A stretch of 64,000 bases of DNA from Magicicada septendecula (lineage: Eukaryota; Arthropoda; Insecta; Hemiptera; Cicadidae), in assembly GCA_034769895.1 (NCBI GenBank), contig CM068367.1, positions 347,595,611 to 347,659,610 of the forward strand, in the 5' to 3' direction. Below the pieces are notes generated by a model. It had not been told where the DNA came from and did no database searches. It saw only the letters and a list, made by a program, of their open reading frames with translations. The position numbers and the translations under genes are program-made. How positions within the stretch are numbered: the first letter of the stretch is position 1; each line of letters begins with the position of its first letter. Below are positions 1 through 14,192 of the stretch, piece by piece.

Positions 1-1213
1 AACCGTGGGCAATAGATTCTAATTGTATACACATAAATTCACAGGCATTCATATTATCCTACCTGGTGTAGGACGTAACGGTGTCCTCTGCTGTAGGTCG
101 GAAACATAAAAGGTAAATATTAATAAGCTCACATTTCGCTTACACAGAAACAAACAACATATTTTAATAAATTTCTATGGCATTGTCAATACTCAGTTTC
201 TCTGTATATTGGTTATAGAATGCTTCCTAGAAACACTGTCTTAGAAATAAATTTTAAGTATTAAATTTCAGTCACTTAAGAAGCTTCAAAATTCAATTAT
301 ACGGATGCAGCTCAGACGCCAAGGGACTTACAGCTCATCACATAGTTCATAATTAATACTTATCACAAATAAAGATACAGTTTCTGATTAATTATCCCCA
401 CATAAAAGTCATCTAATTTGTAATTATGAAGGTAGTTTTAGGCCTACCCTGCCTACACTCCCAAACTACTTCAGTGGTGCAAAGAAAGCCATTATCATTG
501 TAAAAAAAATTTACTTTTTAAGACTAAGTTTGTTATTTAAAACATAGGTTTATTTATCTACTTGTACAGTTCACAAGAGATTTATTCAGTTCCGTGGCTA
601 GAGGGATCGGGGGTTTGTAATCTTTTCCTAGACTGTCTTCTTTCACTTTCGGCTTGTGAGACCCATTTAAGCACTACAGTGAACCTTCACAGTCTTGAAA
701 GTTGTTTTCCATCGTCACACAAGGTGCTTACCCTACAACAGTAGCACCATCATGGGTCCCAACTCCCGTTTGCTCGCAGACGTTGAGTCGCCTAAAAATA
801 AGAGAAATGAAATTCCTCGGAAGCGTTGTAGATGAAACGATGGAATCAGAAGTGATGCAGTGAAGACAGAGCTAGTACTGTTCAGCAATTCGAGGCTTAC
901 TAAAACAGAAGAAAATGGAAAGACCACTCGGAAAAATTAAGTATGGGACGATCAAGTAAAAGAAGCGCCTCTAAAATCTGATACCTGTAGAGGAAAAAAG
1001 AATCTCAAAATTGTGAAAAGACTAGAGCAAAGAAAATTTGTATGTTTTTTAATTAGAAAAAAGACAGAAAAAGAGTTAAAACATTGCTTTTTAACCAATC
1101 AAAACAATATTATCTTGTTTCTCGTATATAATTGTCTGAAGTTTCAAATTTTAGAAATCCAAAGTGTTTATTTTTCAGATAATACGTTCACTCCGTTCCT
1201 TCTGAATGCTGTT
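1..1213. other. Intergenic DNA, no gene seen
   Basis: AT-rich unique-looking sequence. About 780-1010 is purine-rich and has short open stretches interrupted by stops in every frame. It may be a decayed coding or retroelement fragment, but I recognise no motif in it. Confidence 0.5.
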
Positions 1214-1356
<143 letters not shown>

Positions 1357-2589
1357 CAGGCGACGCTCTATTTTTGCCTCAGGGGATCTCTGAGTTCAAA
1401 GTTCTAGTAGCCTATTGCAAATGGAAACTCAAGTTTGAATTTTGTGACAAACACTTAATTTTCCCTTAATTACCTTTATATTGTACAGGTCAAATAAATA
1501 TAAAAACCTCCAGGTTTTTTCTTTTCAATTATTTTATAAACACGTGAGTACGCATCTGAGTTGATACGTTTGTTTTATTTTCCACTTCGTATGGTGGGTG
1601 TGTTACACGTCTCAACAACTCTCTCTCGAAACGTATCACTCAAATGTCAAACATTCCTATTTATTAATGTATTGATGATAACAAGATTGAAGTTTTTTTT
1701 TATTTTCCAGTACATAAAATTCATAATAAATATCAAAATCGTAATGAACGAAATTCTGTTCAGAATAATTTTTGTAGAGTGTTATGTAAATGAGAGAGTA
1801 TGGTGAAAATATCTTGCAAAATCAAGTGCTTAATAAACCTCTGAAAGTATCCAATTAATTTTCAAATAAACTTCGCTATTTGAAATTTTCATTTGATGTG
1901 AAAGGGAAAGGACGGGCAGAGTTTAGAGCGTTTTATATTAAATACGGGGCATTGTAGGTATAATGAAAGACACTTGCGTCAACAGTAGTAATTGAGATCA
2001 ATAAAGTGACAACGCTCATCTGTGTAACAGGCCGGGTGCCCTCTATGTCTGCCGCTTTGCCTCCTCGCCACGGTTACAGCTGAAACCGGTTGTCTCCGTA
2101 TAGTGTTTCATCTTTACTTTTTAAACATACCGTATGCAAATTGAATCTACATATTCTGTGATTTATTTATACGCCCCGTCGTATAAACGGAGTGTTTATC
2201 ACAGTTACCTACAGAGTAAAATCTTTTCGCAACCTAACATGATTACGATTCTAGCGCATCAAAATTAAATTTTATAGAAAACTAATAAAAAATTGTTGTT
2301 TGTATTTGCGTTTATATATTTGCTATTGCTGTCATATAAATGCATTTTATTTTTTAATCTTAAGAATATAGTTTATATTAATTTATTTACGTTTTTGTTT
2401 TACGCATTTCAGAAGCTTCATTTTTTTATTTATGATTTCTTTTTTGTGAAGATTGGTTTTCTTTTCTTTAATCTATGCTCTTTATGTTTATGTGTTCAAT
2501 TGCTTACTTACCTACTTCGCTTAACTGATTACCTGTTATGAGAGATATAAGGCTATAGGCCATATAGGCATAATATGAACAGGGGGACG
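1357..2589. other. Intergenic DNA, no gene seen
   Basis: No recognisable coding sequence. A T-rich, purine-poor stretch lies at about 2290-2510. The stretch 2000-2110 is somewhat GC-richer without an identifiable feature. Confidence 0.5.
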
Positions 2590-2595
2590 TAGTAG

Positions 2596-2643
<48 letters not shown>
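2590..2643. repeat. (TAG)n trinucleotide microsatellite
   Basis: About 17 uninterrupted TAG/GTA repeats. In one minus-strand frame this reads as polythreonine, which should not be taken as a protein. Confidence 0.97.
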
Positions 2644-2644
<1 letters not shown>

Positions 2645-3155
2645 CTTTATTCCTACTTCTAATCTCGCGTGGAACAATATTTTCTTAGTTTTGTTAAGCA
2701 GTTGTGTTCTGAAGTATTTGCGACTAAGAACAAGTGAATGAGAACGATTAGGAACCTTAAATATCAAGAGGTGAGTTTGAAAAGACTTTAATTAGTTTGC
2801 AAGATGAAAAATCGACAGAATGAGATGGAATTCATTGAGTTTGTAAAACAAATGAGTGAAAAAAGCAAAGATAAATTGTTCGAAATAGTGAATTAGAAGG
2901 GGCTGTTGTCACATGACTTTAAATGGTGCTCACGAAGATGTCAGCGTTGAAAATAGAAACTAAAACATCCACAGAATATCGTGCTTAGGGCGTCCATCGA
3001 TTGTGCCCTTAACTGAAATGTTTTCCACGTCACTGCACACAAACCTGTCGTCTATGCTCGCGGTCAGTTTCACACGCAGTGTGTTATAAAAATTTCACGC
3101 TAACATTTCAGTCATAAGGCTGAAAATGGAGATGCACCAACAGGACCTGTACGGC

Positions 3156-3647
3156 AATTATATACCTGGAGACTTCGAAGAACCAAGAATCCACACTTAT
3201 GATCCGAGTGAATATATGTGCCGAAGTATTATTTCTGTTCGTAAGACTCTAGGAAAGAAAGTACGAAAAGATACAGAATTGAAATTTTATAAAGTAATGG
3301 CGGCACCAGTATTGATGTACGGAAGTGAATCGTAGACACTCACCCAAGAGCAGAGAAAACGAATTCAAGCTGCTGAAATGAAATTTTTAAGGAGAGTCAA
3401 AGAGATCACATAAGAAATACAGACATAAGGCAAGAGCTAAATATATACTCGATAAACGACAAAATTAAACAAAATAAAGAAAACTGGATGCAACACATAA
3501 ATAGAATGGGTGACTCGAAAATTCCAAAAACGATAATCCAGTATAAGCCTCTTGGAGAACGAGATAGAGGCAGACCAAGAAAACGGTGGCTGTGAAGACG
3601 AAGCAGGCTGCAAGCCTAACCTTGAAGTGAAAAAGAAGAAGAAGAAT
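3156..3647 (+). pseudogene. LINE reverse-transcriptase 3' remnant
   Basis: This is the 3' end of a non-LTR retrotransposon pol gene, dead on arrival. The reading starts near 3200 with RKTLGKKVRKDTELKFYK, followed by MAAPVLMYGSES. A stop (TAG, about 3332) then sits where the family has the Trp of the GSETWTL block. The match resumes with TLTQEQRKRIQAAEMKFLRR, then NDKIKQNKENWMQHINRM, and ends with the family's hallmark ERDRGRPRKRW (about 3560-3597). Several stops and frame breaks lie between these blocks. An A-rich (GAA)n tail at 3631-3647 gives the 3' end. The endonuclease, the RT catalytic core and any YADD box are absent, so the copy is 5'-truncated. The exact 5' boundary is not visible. 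It resembles the insect sequences often mislabelled craniofacial development protein 2-like, but the clade is uncertain. Confidence 0.85.
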
Positions 3648-6600
3648 TTCTGTTAGTATAAAGAAGAAACCAAAAGAATAGTTCAAGGTTCGAAATAGCG
3701 TGCTTAGAATCGACAAACTTGTACAAAAAGACATTTCCATACGAAAAGACTTGTAGACTACATAAGACATTATTATTGTAGAAATAATAAAATGAAAGTG
3801 CAATAATAAAAAGCAATAAATTTAAACAAAACAAACAATACAACATGTATAAAAATAAAAACTAACAAAAACAAAAATAAATGCTTTCAGTCTTGAGCTA
3901 TTCAAGACTTGTTAAGCGAGCCCATCGATGTATACGCCTAATATATAATATAAATATTATATATCGTTAAATGAGCCTAAGGGGCTTAATGAAGGTTCTA
4001 AACCAATTTGGGTAATTCCTGGTTTGCCCGTCCGCGGCACGGTGTGAAAATTCTTCTAATTTAACGGGAATTGCGAAGTTCTACAGGATCTTACACTGTG
4101 TAGTATAGCATAGTCCGCTGTTCAGGGATAGGGTTCTCTAGCATAGTATTCATAAGGCAACAAACAAGGCTTTTACGATGACGTCTCGTTTCTTTCCTCT
4201 TTTCTGATATTTATTCTGTCTTTTGGAAAGATATTTTAGGTTTGATTAATCGTTATGTAAAATATCTACGCAAAATTTGTTATATTGTAATGAATTTGTA
4301 TTTTTGCATATGCATCCAACGATCGTCGGCTTATAGTGCACGTCACAACTCAAAGAAACTTTTATACATACAAGTAATACAATTAATCTGCCATCAAGCC
4401 CGGCACGTGTGCAAATGTGCGCATACACAGACAGACGTGCAGCTAGGCTATACGGATAACTGACAGTCGGCGCAATTGACGATTTCTGTTTAATAAGCCA
4501 CAAGCGGAGTCGATGTCATTAAGAAGGGTAGAGGATTTACCCCGGCGCAATCGATAAACCCCGTGTCTTACTGCACCTATGGATTTTTATGATTCATTAA
4601 ATTGGGTAAGGGTCAATAGCCATACAGCCAAAATTATGTCACAAATTACGCATGACATGATGTATAATAAAATACACATTAACATGGCGAAAGATCAGTT
4701 TGGTTTTCTTATAAAGACAGGCTGACGGAACTGTGTTGCTGAAATGTGACAGAGGTTTTGTCGGTTTGTTTGGCAATTTCACGTGGCATAGACGATTTAT
4801 TAGAGGGATCTATAACAGCAAAATGATAAAAAGATTATATATGAATCATGTTAAAGTCATAGAGTGCAAACAGATGTAAGTATGTATGTGCAGAATACGA
4901 TCTGATAAGGCAGGAGGCAGTTCTGTGCCTTGAACCTCTACTGCACATGTGGTATAGGCCTGCATTGTGCTGGTGGCCTATGTTTGTAAGGACGATACTT
5001 TACGGAGTAAAGATGTCTGTTAAAATACTCTCTGTGTTCTGACTTACAGATGATACCTTTTGATCCTTTTCATTCTTTTGGAAATTATCTAAACAAATCT
5101 GCTTATTACGGAATGTAGGCATTGTTAGATTGACATTAAGATGAAAAGAGCGATAACAAATGTGATGATAATTAGGATAGCATAGAAAAACAGAATGATG
5201 TTCAAATGGAAGGTGAATAAGGTAAAGTGAAGTTGAGTCAGGTAAAGACTTTCCAGTATATGCGTTGATGGAAGTGAATGTAAGTCTCAGTGAATGAAAG
5301 TATCAGCGAAGAGATGTAATGGACGATAACACAATGAAAAGCGCAGAAGCAGAGACAGCTTATACGATATTTTTGTGTCTTCTTACCCGTTTTACATTCT
5401 TTTATTATGATTTTCTAGTGCACATCAGTATAAATGTATTACCATACTAATCGTTATAAATTACAAATTACATAACTTTTAACTTTATCAAACAACATTA
5501 TTCAATTAAACTAACCGATTTTGTTTTTGCTTCCATCCGATTCAAGTTAGTAAGAATGTTTAATATGTTTACAGCAAGAAACTGCTATAGAAAGCAACAA
5601 ATTTTCCAAAGATTGCGGTTAGTTTAAATCTGTCTATTGTCCTGTCCAATCACCCAGAGACGCCACTGAGCCAAAGTAGGTTTTATGGAAAACAAGAACA
5701 CTAAACGCAAGAAAAATTTGTCTCTTCTACAGATCTTGCTCTGAATTCTACACCATTCTTCAATAACAATATCCTGCATGACTATAATATAAGAGGAAAA
5801 CGTCTATACAGAAGAAACGTTAGGAGAAAGGCTAGAAACAGGTACCTGGATCAAGTTGCTGCAGTAATAAGATAACAGAGATAATATAATTAAAATGGGG
5901 TAATTATAAAAATAATAATTTTGTATTGCAATAGAAGTGTAATATACATATTTATATTCTCCCAATAGGAAATGTTTATTTGTTTACTTAATTTGTGTAC
6001 AGTAATACGTGATTGTGGTTAGTAATTTGTGAATAATAACGCCTTATAATTATTTGAATAACACTTTCTCTGTGTTTACTTTGACAAACTTATTACCTTT
6101 TTCGGGCTACCTGTATGACCCCATTTCCTACAAAAGCTTTTCAGTCTATTACAGTCAAAAATTTTAGGAGGCACTTTGTTTAAATTCCTAATTTACATTT
6201 TTTTTTACCTAACCCGAGCAATGTTCCAGTAGTTAAATTAAATTAAAATATAAGCTATTTCATTAGAATCACAGTACCATAAGTACGGTAGGTACTTGTT
6301 TCTCTCTCACTTGTTCCTCTTCCATTTATTCTCGTTTATTCCTAAATTAATTTAACTTATTAATGACGTAATAAATGTTATTTGTTATAATAAGGCTAAC
6401 GTGTTATTATAAGGCGCTGTAATTTCAAGAAGATCAGATTTAACTAAAAGTTATATTAATGAAATCTAAACGTAAATAATTAAAATTGTTACATAACTTT
6501 TACTGTAAACGTTTCCATACTGTAAAATCAGACGGTACAATTTATTTCTATGTCGAGTGCTAAGCCAAAAATTCAATAACTTCGGGGGCCCTCACATAAC

Positions 6601-7582
6601 CTTTATTGTACTTTGAATGTCTGATATTTAATTTATAATGAAAATATAATAAAGGCACGTCAGGTTAAACGCTTTTGTAATTTTAGTTTTATGTATTTAT
6701 TTACATAAATTTAATTCAGAATAAGTTTATTCTATGACGTTTATTCGAAATTACATCTGTGTTTATCGCCGTAAAACAGTCGTTTGAAAATAGTGAAACT
6801 AAAATTATTCACATTGTTTATACAAAATAATTGCGCACTATTTATTTTCACTGATTTCCATATAAATAGGGTGGGACAATTAACTGGAACGACGAAACAA
6901 GTCTTACTGTACTAATCTGGTCTCGGTCCGGCAGGATGGAACACGTTGGTAGCAGGATGTGTGGTGCCGGAAGAGCTTTAGATAGGGCAACGTCAACAGA
7001 TATTGACTGTATCAGTAAGATTACCGATGCCGAGGCCGAGGAGGGAGTGAGATCTCAGTAGCCATGGTGAAGGCAGCTCCCTTGTACTCTAGGGAACGTG
7101 AACGGCAGAATCAAAGCAGTCCCTCTAGTCTATAAGTTGTGCCTTGAAAAGTCGGTTCGGGAAACTCAAAACAGCAAACCCAGGACGGCTAAATGGGCTG
7201 TTGTGACAACATGGTACACAGATCCATCCATACTTATGTTCATGTATAAGTTTCTGTTAGAAAGTAAAAAAACTATTAGGCTACAAATTTAAAAAAAAGG
7301 TTAAGTCTTGATAGACTTGACTTATATACACTTAGCCTATATACAAGTTACATCTACACATTTCATTATCTCAATCAGCATCTGACCAGGTTTGGTGTAT
7401 AGGCTTATTCTTAAACACCATGAATCAGGTTTGGTATGATTCATGTAAATCCTGTCGTTCATAAGTGTGTTATAAATAAAACAAAAAAAAATCAGTAAAC
7501 CAAGCGGGGAGGTTTCTTTCTATGAATTCCAAAACCAGAAATAGAGGTCAGTGTGTAAATATGAATTATATTTAGATACACT
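3648..7582. other. Intergenic DNA, no gene seen
   Basis: No supported gene. A short AT palindrome (ATATATAATA / TATTATATAT) lies at about 3950-3973. The stretch 6870-7290 is GC-richer than its surroundings and includes a 64-codon open frame from about 7098 of no recognisable family. It could be a decayed element. Confidence 0.45.
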
Positions 7583-7614
7583 CTGAAGAAGTCAAAACAA
7601 TAATTTGACGAAAC
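7583..7614 (+). other. Hammerhead-like core motif (possible Penelope-like relic)
   Basis: CTGAAGA (7583-7589), one nucleotide, GTCAAA (7591-7596), a 7-nt loop, TTTGAC (7604-7609), then GAAAC (7610-7614). CTGAAGA fits the hammerhead CUGANGA box and GAAA the second conserved box, separated by a 6-bp stem. The extra nucleotide before the stem departs from an active core. The same arrangement recurs at 29.6 and 62.3 kb. Penelope-like retroelements are known to carry hammerhead motifs. No flanking PLE coding sequence is visible here. Confidence 0.4.
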
Positions 7615-9121
7615 ATATGTCAGTAAACATTCTTTTAACGCGTGAAGTAATAAATAATGGCGCTTACAGTAGGCCTACCGCTATTTATTTAATTTCTTTG
7701 TATATATTTTCAGACTATTTACTTTTTCCATTGTAAAATTACATTTTTTAATATTTTAATAATTTATTATTCCTACATTTTCCTTGAAACTAATAGGCAT
7801 ATGTATGTCTATTTCGTATCTCGCTAGATGCAGTATAGCAAGAAGTAGGTGTATATTAAATTAACCTACATATAGCCTATTAAATTAGGCTAAAAATATT
7901 CCCTTTCCGGGTTGCTAAAATATTAACGTTTAAATGCTTATACATACTTGAAATCGAATTTTGCAACACACACCATAGCCCTAAGTACGGATATGAATTC
8001 TCGACATCAGTAACATAACCCTAATAAAACAAAGGAAATAGCATTGTAAAGAACATTTTGGAAAACCTAGAATCTTAACAAAAAATAAATACCTGAACAA
8101 ATTCACGTTACCACCACAAAACACGTCACAATTTTTTAAATAAAAAATATTGAATTATAAAACAAAAATATCCACCAAACCACCGAAGCCCCATTATTGC
8201 TACAACAACATATAGGGAAAGCCCGAATACTTCACCTGGCAACATATTAACATATTGCGTACTGCTCGAAACGTGATTTAAATGAAATACTACATATTTA
8301 AAAACTTTAAATAATTCTGATTTATTAATATATGAAGGAAAGAAACTGTACTGAATTCAAAACATACTGCAATACAAAATTTAAAGTGATAATGTATTGC
8401 AGAACGTCTGTGAAGAACGAGCATCTGATGTTAATGAGTTCAGTTCAAAAATAAGATTCCTCCGCAACGGGAGGCCCTAAAGAGATTATTATTTTCATAA
8501 TTACAGATATAATAAGAAACGACAGGTTAATTACAATTGAAAATGACATTGTCGTACGGACAGATATTACTGACGACAGTAGAGAGAAAGCACGCTGAGC
8601 GGCTTAATTAACTGACAGTACAGCTGACGTCACTCAGTGACGATTACGAAACTTAATTACTTTTTGTGAGATCAAATTAATAATTTATATTTATATTGTT
8701 AGAGCCAGACAATAGTAAGGGTGAAAATAATGAAAGAAGAAAATAATCTTATTTGCAAACTACTCGAAACTACTCGCTACTCGTTCACTAGAATTCAGTG
8801 ATAAATAGAAGACGAAAAGAATAATGAAGGCTACGATAAAGGCGAGCAGCCGCATTGACAAAAACTGCTTTTATTTTAATGGTTGGTCGTGCCAGGAATA
8901 TGATTGCGTAGTGCGTTGTTTGCGAGCAGTATAATGCGGAAATGCGTTACTCTTCTAATATATTTTGTTCATTCTATTCCTTGTTATTGTAATCATCCCC
9001 TTTACTGAAATAATGCAATCATCGCTGTCGCGACCAACCACCTCTTTCCAGCAGTCGCCTACTGTGTTGAGAATAATTTACTTGTTCGTTTCACACTTAC
9101 AGACATAGAGAGACAGACTCA
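7615..9121. other. Intergenic DNA, no gene seen
   Basis: AT-rich unique-looking sequence with no recognisable coding motif, RNA gene or element end. Confidence 0.5.
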
Positions 9122-9133
9122 TCTGTCTGTCTG

Positions 9134-9185
<52 letters not shown>
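9122..9185. repeat. (TGTC)n-(CT)n microsatellite
   Basis: It has the same compound architecture as the tract at 1.2 kb: a short TGTC run followed by CT dinucleotides. It is preceded by an imperfect GAGACAGAC segment that could pair with it. Confidence 0.96.
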
Positions 9186-9187
<2 letters not shown>

Positions 9188-12100
9188 GTATGGATACGTA
9201 TTTCTATATAGAAACCGAGTTGAATTACTAGCCTATAAATTAGAGTTTCTTGCGGAAATAGGCCTATAGGTCTAACTTGTTTATAATCGACAAATAAAAA
9301 TGGCAAATGGAGAACGGAATAGTTTTTGTAAGGTCTGTAGGCTAAATCTCTTGTCCGAACCCTGTGTGTTGTAAGTACAACGTATGTAAGCCTACATCAC
9401 GATCTGAATTCGATTGCTTGCCCGCTCTCACCCCTCATATATCTTCTGCGTCACATAAAAACATTTAGTTATTGCCTAACTTGACTTATGTTGTCAGTTA
9501 CGCTTACTGTTATAATTTAATTGTAAACATTCACCACGTAGACCTCTGGACTGACTCCTAACTAGGACTAATTACGTAACTATGGAGCCCAAGTTACGTA
9601 ACTATTTTACTGTCGCTTATAAAAATAAAGGGATCAGTAAATGAACAGTTGTAATTAAATAATTACGAGTAATTAGTTAGATATTTGAAGGCCACAATAA
9701 TGTAAAAGTAAATCAACATGTTTTAACTTTGAACATATTTTGATTGTTAACAAAAATTAATTATTTTCTAACAGGAATCGGTACCATCTCATTTCATTAG
9801 AGAGAAATCTATTTCCATAGTAACAGCAAAATTATATAGGTCAGTGTTAATGTAATAACGTTACTTTACGTTCCTTTATTCATTACGTAATAATCTACAA
9901 ATAATTGTTTTATAAAATAATAATAATTTTAAAGTCAATCTCATGTAGTTGTGTTGTGGTTAACGTTTTCTTTAATTGTCGGTCCCTAGAAGAGTGCACA
10001 GTTTTATTTGAAATTTAATTATCTTATCGCACTCACAAACAGACAATTTCTTTTTAATTATTAACAATCATTTGGCGCTTATAATTGGTGTACTCTATAA
10101 TTTGTGTCGAGTTTAACGATTTTTGTGTTTCAAATTCAGCATTTTTTGCTGTTTCGAGTTTCGTTTCATCAGGATTCGATGCGCTAATTAATACCTCATT
10201 CAAAACTCAGTAATGAGGTTTCGTGATGTGGAATGGGCAATTTATTTATAAATACGAATAGCTGTACTGTATATATATCTGTATTAATGGCTTAAGGCGC
10301 TCGAGCAGCATTTCAATTATTGACAGAGCACGATTTTATTAACAAATAAATATTAATACAGTATGTCATATGATAACTTTATGTACACGGCGATGATAAC
10401 AATTTATAAATATTGTGTTGGATGAAACCAATCTCGTTAATGGCAGCTCTCTCTTTATATGGAACAACTTAAGGACGACTTTGCCAAGAGTAGAGAAAAC
10501 TATACCCTCCAAACTAGACTCCTGAGGGGTCGGTCGTGAATACAGTTTGTTACATTTCGCCAGCCACATTGCTACTTTACATAGACTCCTTTTATTTATG
10601 CAGACAGGAAAACACAAATTTGTTAAATATTTTTTGCTATAAAAAGGTATATATGAATAGTTCCTCGTAATAAACTATAACATGTCATTATGTGTTGTAT
10701 TTTTGGAGGTTCAAACTGTTAGAAAACAAAAATGATATTTGAAGTCTATTAACAACTAAATTATGAACACCATATTAACTGTCATTACAACGGGAAACAA
10801 CAAATGTGAATTCGAGCACAAACGTTTTGCAGGAACGAATGATTAACAAATCGTGTCCGCCACGAAACAACTATGTTTCACACCAAGTTTGTAGCTAGTT
10901 TTGACACATTGCAGTTAATTTTTTAGCTGTAGCCTATTATTTTTAGGCTTATATTTCGTCAGACAACCCGATACAAAGTTGTAGTCCCATGACTGACACC
11001 CATGTAACACAAAAGTAGACCTACTACTACACTGCTTCTCCCCCCCCACCCCACCTTACACACACAAAACAATACAATCTGCGTTACAAAGTCTGATCAT
11101 GGTCTATAAAAGTCATAAAAATGTTGAAACGCTTATTTTGAACGATGAAGTTGTTTTCACAACGTCGAAAACAGTATTTACTTCCTTTAATTAAATCTTC
11201 GTGATTCTTCTGTGAACTGAAGTGCCTAATACTGAAATCGGATTGTGGCATTGCAGCCACTGCACAAATTAATAACGTGTACTTGATTCCATTGCCGTGG
11301 AGGTATCGGATATTCTGGGTATGGTGGGTTTAAAAAACCGACACGGTGAGAAGTTATTTAAAAATAATTATCAAGTCTACCTGAGTTAATTTAATTGTGT
11401 GTGACTATCAGAAAGAAATTACTCCTTCATGAGAAAATTGCTTATTCAATAATTTGTATTTTTATAATTGTTGTAGTGTTTTATAGAGCATAAAGTTTGT
11501 TATTCCTACCAATAGGAAAGAAATGTCGGATTAGCATTACTTAATGCTAACATTAATTTATTCTATAGTAGTATAGGCCTATAATAGAAATATATGGAAA
11601 CTATTAGCCTATAGGCCTACAGTGTCAAGTAACATACTTTTCGTGTTATGTAAGTAATAGGTACACTGTAACACTGATTTTTACGAACACTTCATGGCGG
11701 GATTACGTCACACGCAGAATACTTTCCCAATGACACGTCGAACAACTGCAGCGTCAGTATTCAGACAATCCTTCGACGGTACCACGCGCTTTTAAATATG
11801 CTAAACTGAACTTTCTCCCAACCCAGTAGTACGAGTCGTTTGCAAAAGCGTACAGGTTTCATAAATGGGTCGACTGGGAATAACCCTGCGTACAGAGAGG
11901 GTCACAAACGTGCTCTATTGTGAGCAGTAGTAGTGTTGTCGTGGCGAGAGGCCTGAATTGTCTTCATTAGCTTTCACGATCCTTATTTTGTTACTCGAGC
12001 TATTTAAATGTCCTCCATGTTATAGCCCAGTGGCCTAATATAGGCCTGCCTAACTGGGATGTGGATATCCGATGTAATGCTTTGTAAGGTTTTGTCACAC

Positions 12101-12627
12101 CTAAGTAGACCTAGTTAATAAATTAAAATCTAAAGTCGATTATCAGAGACTAGTCCTATATTTGAAACCAAGGGAAATGTTAAAAACTACGATGCAGCAA
12201 AATATTTTAAGTTAAACACAGTGCTTCGGTAACAACAGTTATGCCATATGTATCGTCAGAAATGTAATCTATAAAAATGTAATGACACTGAATTTTTCCT
12301 CTGGAAATGGCAACACTTTGAAGCCAACATTTCAACAGCTGATAGGTATAACGTTTTTACATTCATAAAAATTTTCAACTTTTTAACGTTACTAGATTTG
12401 GCTGTGCCGTCATTTTTTTATAAGTGTTGTTTTGTCTCACGGCACAAAACTATGAGTTCCTTTATGCAATACATTTTTTTGTCAAATTTCAATACGGTGT
12501 AACAGAAACATGTAGTACGTAAAAAACGCTTTCGGAGATAAAACCGTGTCTTACGCTCAGGTTTTAAGTGGTATAAACGTTTCTTCATGAAACTGCTTTG
12601 GACGACCAATTTTATTAACAATTTTAT
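9186..12627. other. Intergenic DNA upstream of exon 1
   Basis: No supported gene. Several AGGCCTA palindromes (9252, 11574, 11612) and a C-run at about 11040-11052 stand out. The GC-richer stretch 11690-11960 might be regulatory, but nothing diagnostic is visible. Confidence 0.45.
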
Positions 12628-12844
12628 ACGCGCGCGCGTGCGTGTGTGTGTGGACGGCTGATGACCACGGAGGGGGGTCTACTTTGCATGTATAATTTCA
12701 CTTGAAAATTAATTTGTTTACTTGTGCCTAATGTTTTAAACACGCGTTTCCCTTGGCGCGTTTTGTCTGCGCATGTAGGCCCGTGTATTTGTCTCGGTCG
12801 TTGACTATAATTGACTAACATTTGTATTCACCGTCTGTCGCAGT
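12628..12844 (+). repeat. Direct repeat copy 1 (194-bp identical block)
   Basis: An alternating (CG)n(TG)n tract leads into a 194-bp unique block (12651-12844). This block reappears at 16342-16535 with no mismatch or gap that I can see. Similarity stops abruptly after ...CTGTCGCAGT on the right. On the left it fades within the CG/TG tract. There are no terminal inverted repeats, target duplications or coding motifs. Both copies carry the same 60-odd-codon minus-strand open frame, which is simply a consequence of identity. Confidence 0.95.
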
Positions 12845-13020
12845 ACCCTCTCGAACTGATTCGCAAACGTATCAAAAGTGTGAGGTCTGATCAACCTGCT
12901 CGTCGTTTGATGCTAACAATTATTGACTATTAGGCCTAAGTAAATTTAAAACGCCAAACTATTCATGAAATTTTGATGCAGTTTTTGAGTCCGGCCAGAT
13001 ATTGTTGACCCCTCATTGTT

Positions 13021-13440
13021 TCAACACGATAACGCTCGATGTCACATCTCACGTCCTGTGAACATTTTTTGGGCCAAAAAGATACTGTGGTAGCTCAGCC
13101 TATCTACTTCCCTGACGTTAATTTATGTGAGTATTTTATGTTTAAAAAAATGAAAAACCAACTGCAAAGCCGTTAATTTGAAAGTGTGGAAAACAAGTAA
13201 AATAGTGTGACAGTTAAACGGCTTGGCAGTCTAAAAGAACTGACATTTTAAGACTTGCAATACTCTTTCAATAGTGGGATGGGATCAACGTCTCCTCCAG
13301 TCTTACGGCTTCTTGAGGGACTTTTTTGAAGGGGATAACATTGTTTAATAGGCCTACTTAATGTGTTAATAGGCCTAATTGATTTTATTCTGTTAGTCTC
13401 GTTACTTTTTAGGGACTCCATATAGGCCTACTTATCTTGT
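13021..13440 (+). pseudogene. mariner/Tc1-type transposase C-terminal remnant
   Basis: This is a decayed DDE transposase of the mariner group. A DNARCHISRPV block (from 13030) carries the catalytic-Asp region of the family, followed by NIFWAKK. After a frame change come QPIYFPDVNLCEYFMF (to about 13141) and KMKNQLQSR, then FESVENK and VTVKRLGSLKEL. The C-terminal end is visible as SYGFLRDFFEGDNIV (about 13300-13345). Many stops and at least two frameshifts separate these blocks, so it is not functional. The N-terminal DNA-binding part and the 5' terminal inverted repeat are not visible. The family assignment is firm from the linked motifs, but the subfamily is not determined. Confidence 0.88.
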
Positions 13441-14192
13441 TTTCAGTGAAGTGGAGGCTACGACGATCGCTCACATTCACTCACAGACTGCATATCATAG
13501 TAAAAATTCTGCATAAGGTTCATCCATAGTCTACCAATTTAACTATCTAATTTAGATCTTCTACAAATATTTATAAATCTCTGTAAAAATGAGATTACTA
13601 ACTGTTGTTCACTAAACTATTATAATCGTCATTTATCATTGTAATAGTTACATATTACTAATCCGTGAACGGACAGAAAATAATGTTTGCGCAACCAACT
13701 GATATAAAATACTTTCCTTTTCTGAAGTCGTGAGAGAACACTGCTTACTTAGTGACAGGATAAATGTGCAATACATGTCAAACTAACTGCTAATAAATTG
13801 CGGATTATTGCGCTGTTGCGGAAAACAGTTATTATCTCTTATGTTAATTAAAACATAAAACAAATTTCAAATGGCAAGGCATGACAGCCCCGGTAGCTTG
13901 TCAAATATTAGTTTGCATAATGACATTTGTTTGAGACGAGCGAAATAGGAAGGAAGGACAAAGGGTTGACGAGTTACAGGATAATGAGCGAAGGGCCGTC
14001 CTCAATTATGGGAAGAGGTCGTTAGCGAACCATGTTGGACACGCACACACTTTTAAAATGTCATCCATCGATTTCCTTAGTTTCCTTTACAGAGGAAATG
14101 TAGAGTTTGTATGGTGGGAGAGTGTGTAACATTTGGATTGGCTGAGACGCTAGGCGTGGTGGGGAGTGGCGCTCTCAGCCGCTTACGCTGCT
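13441..14192. promoter_or_regulatory. Upstream region of the exon-1 gene
   Basis: The sequence immediately 5' of the coding exon becomes GC- and CpG-richer from about 13920, as expected near a promoter. I see no clear TATA box. The position of the transcription start is an inference. Confidence 0.4.
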
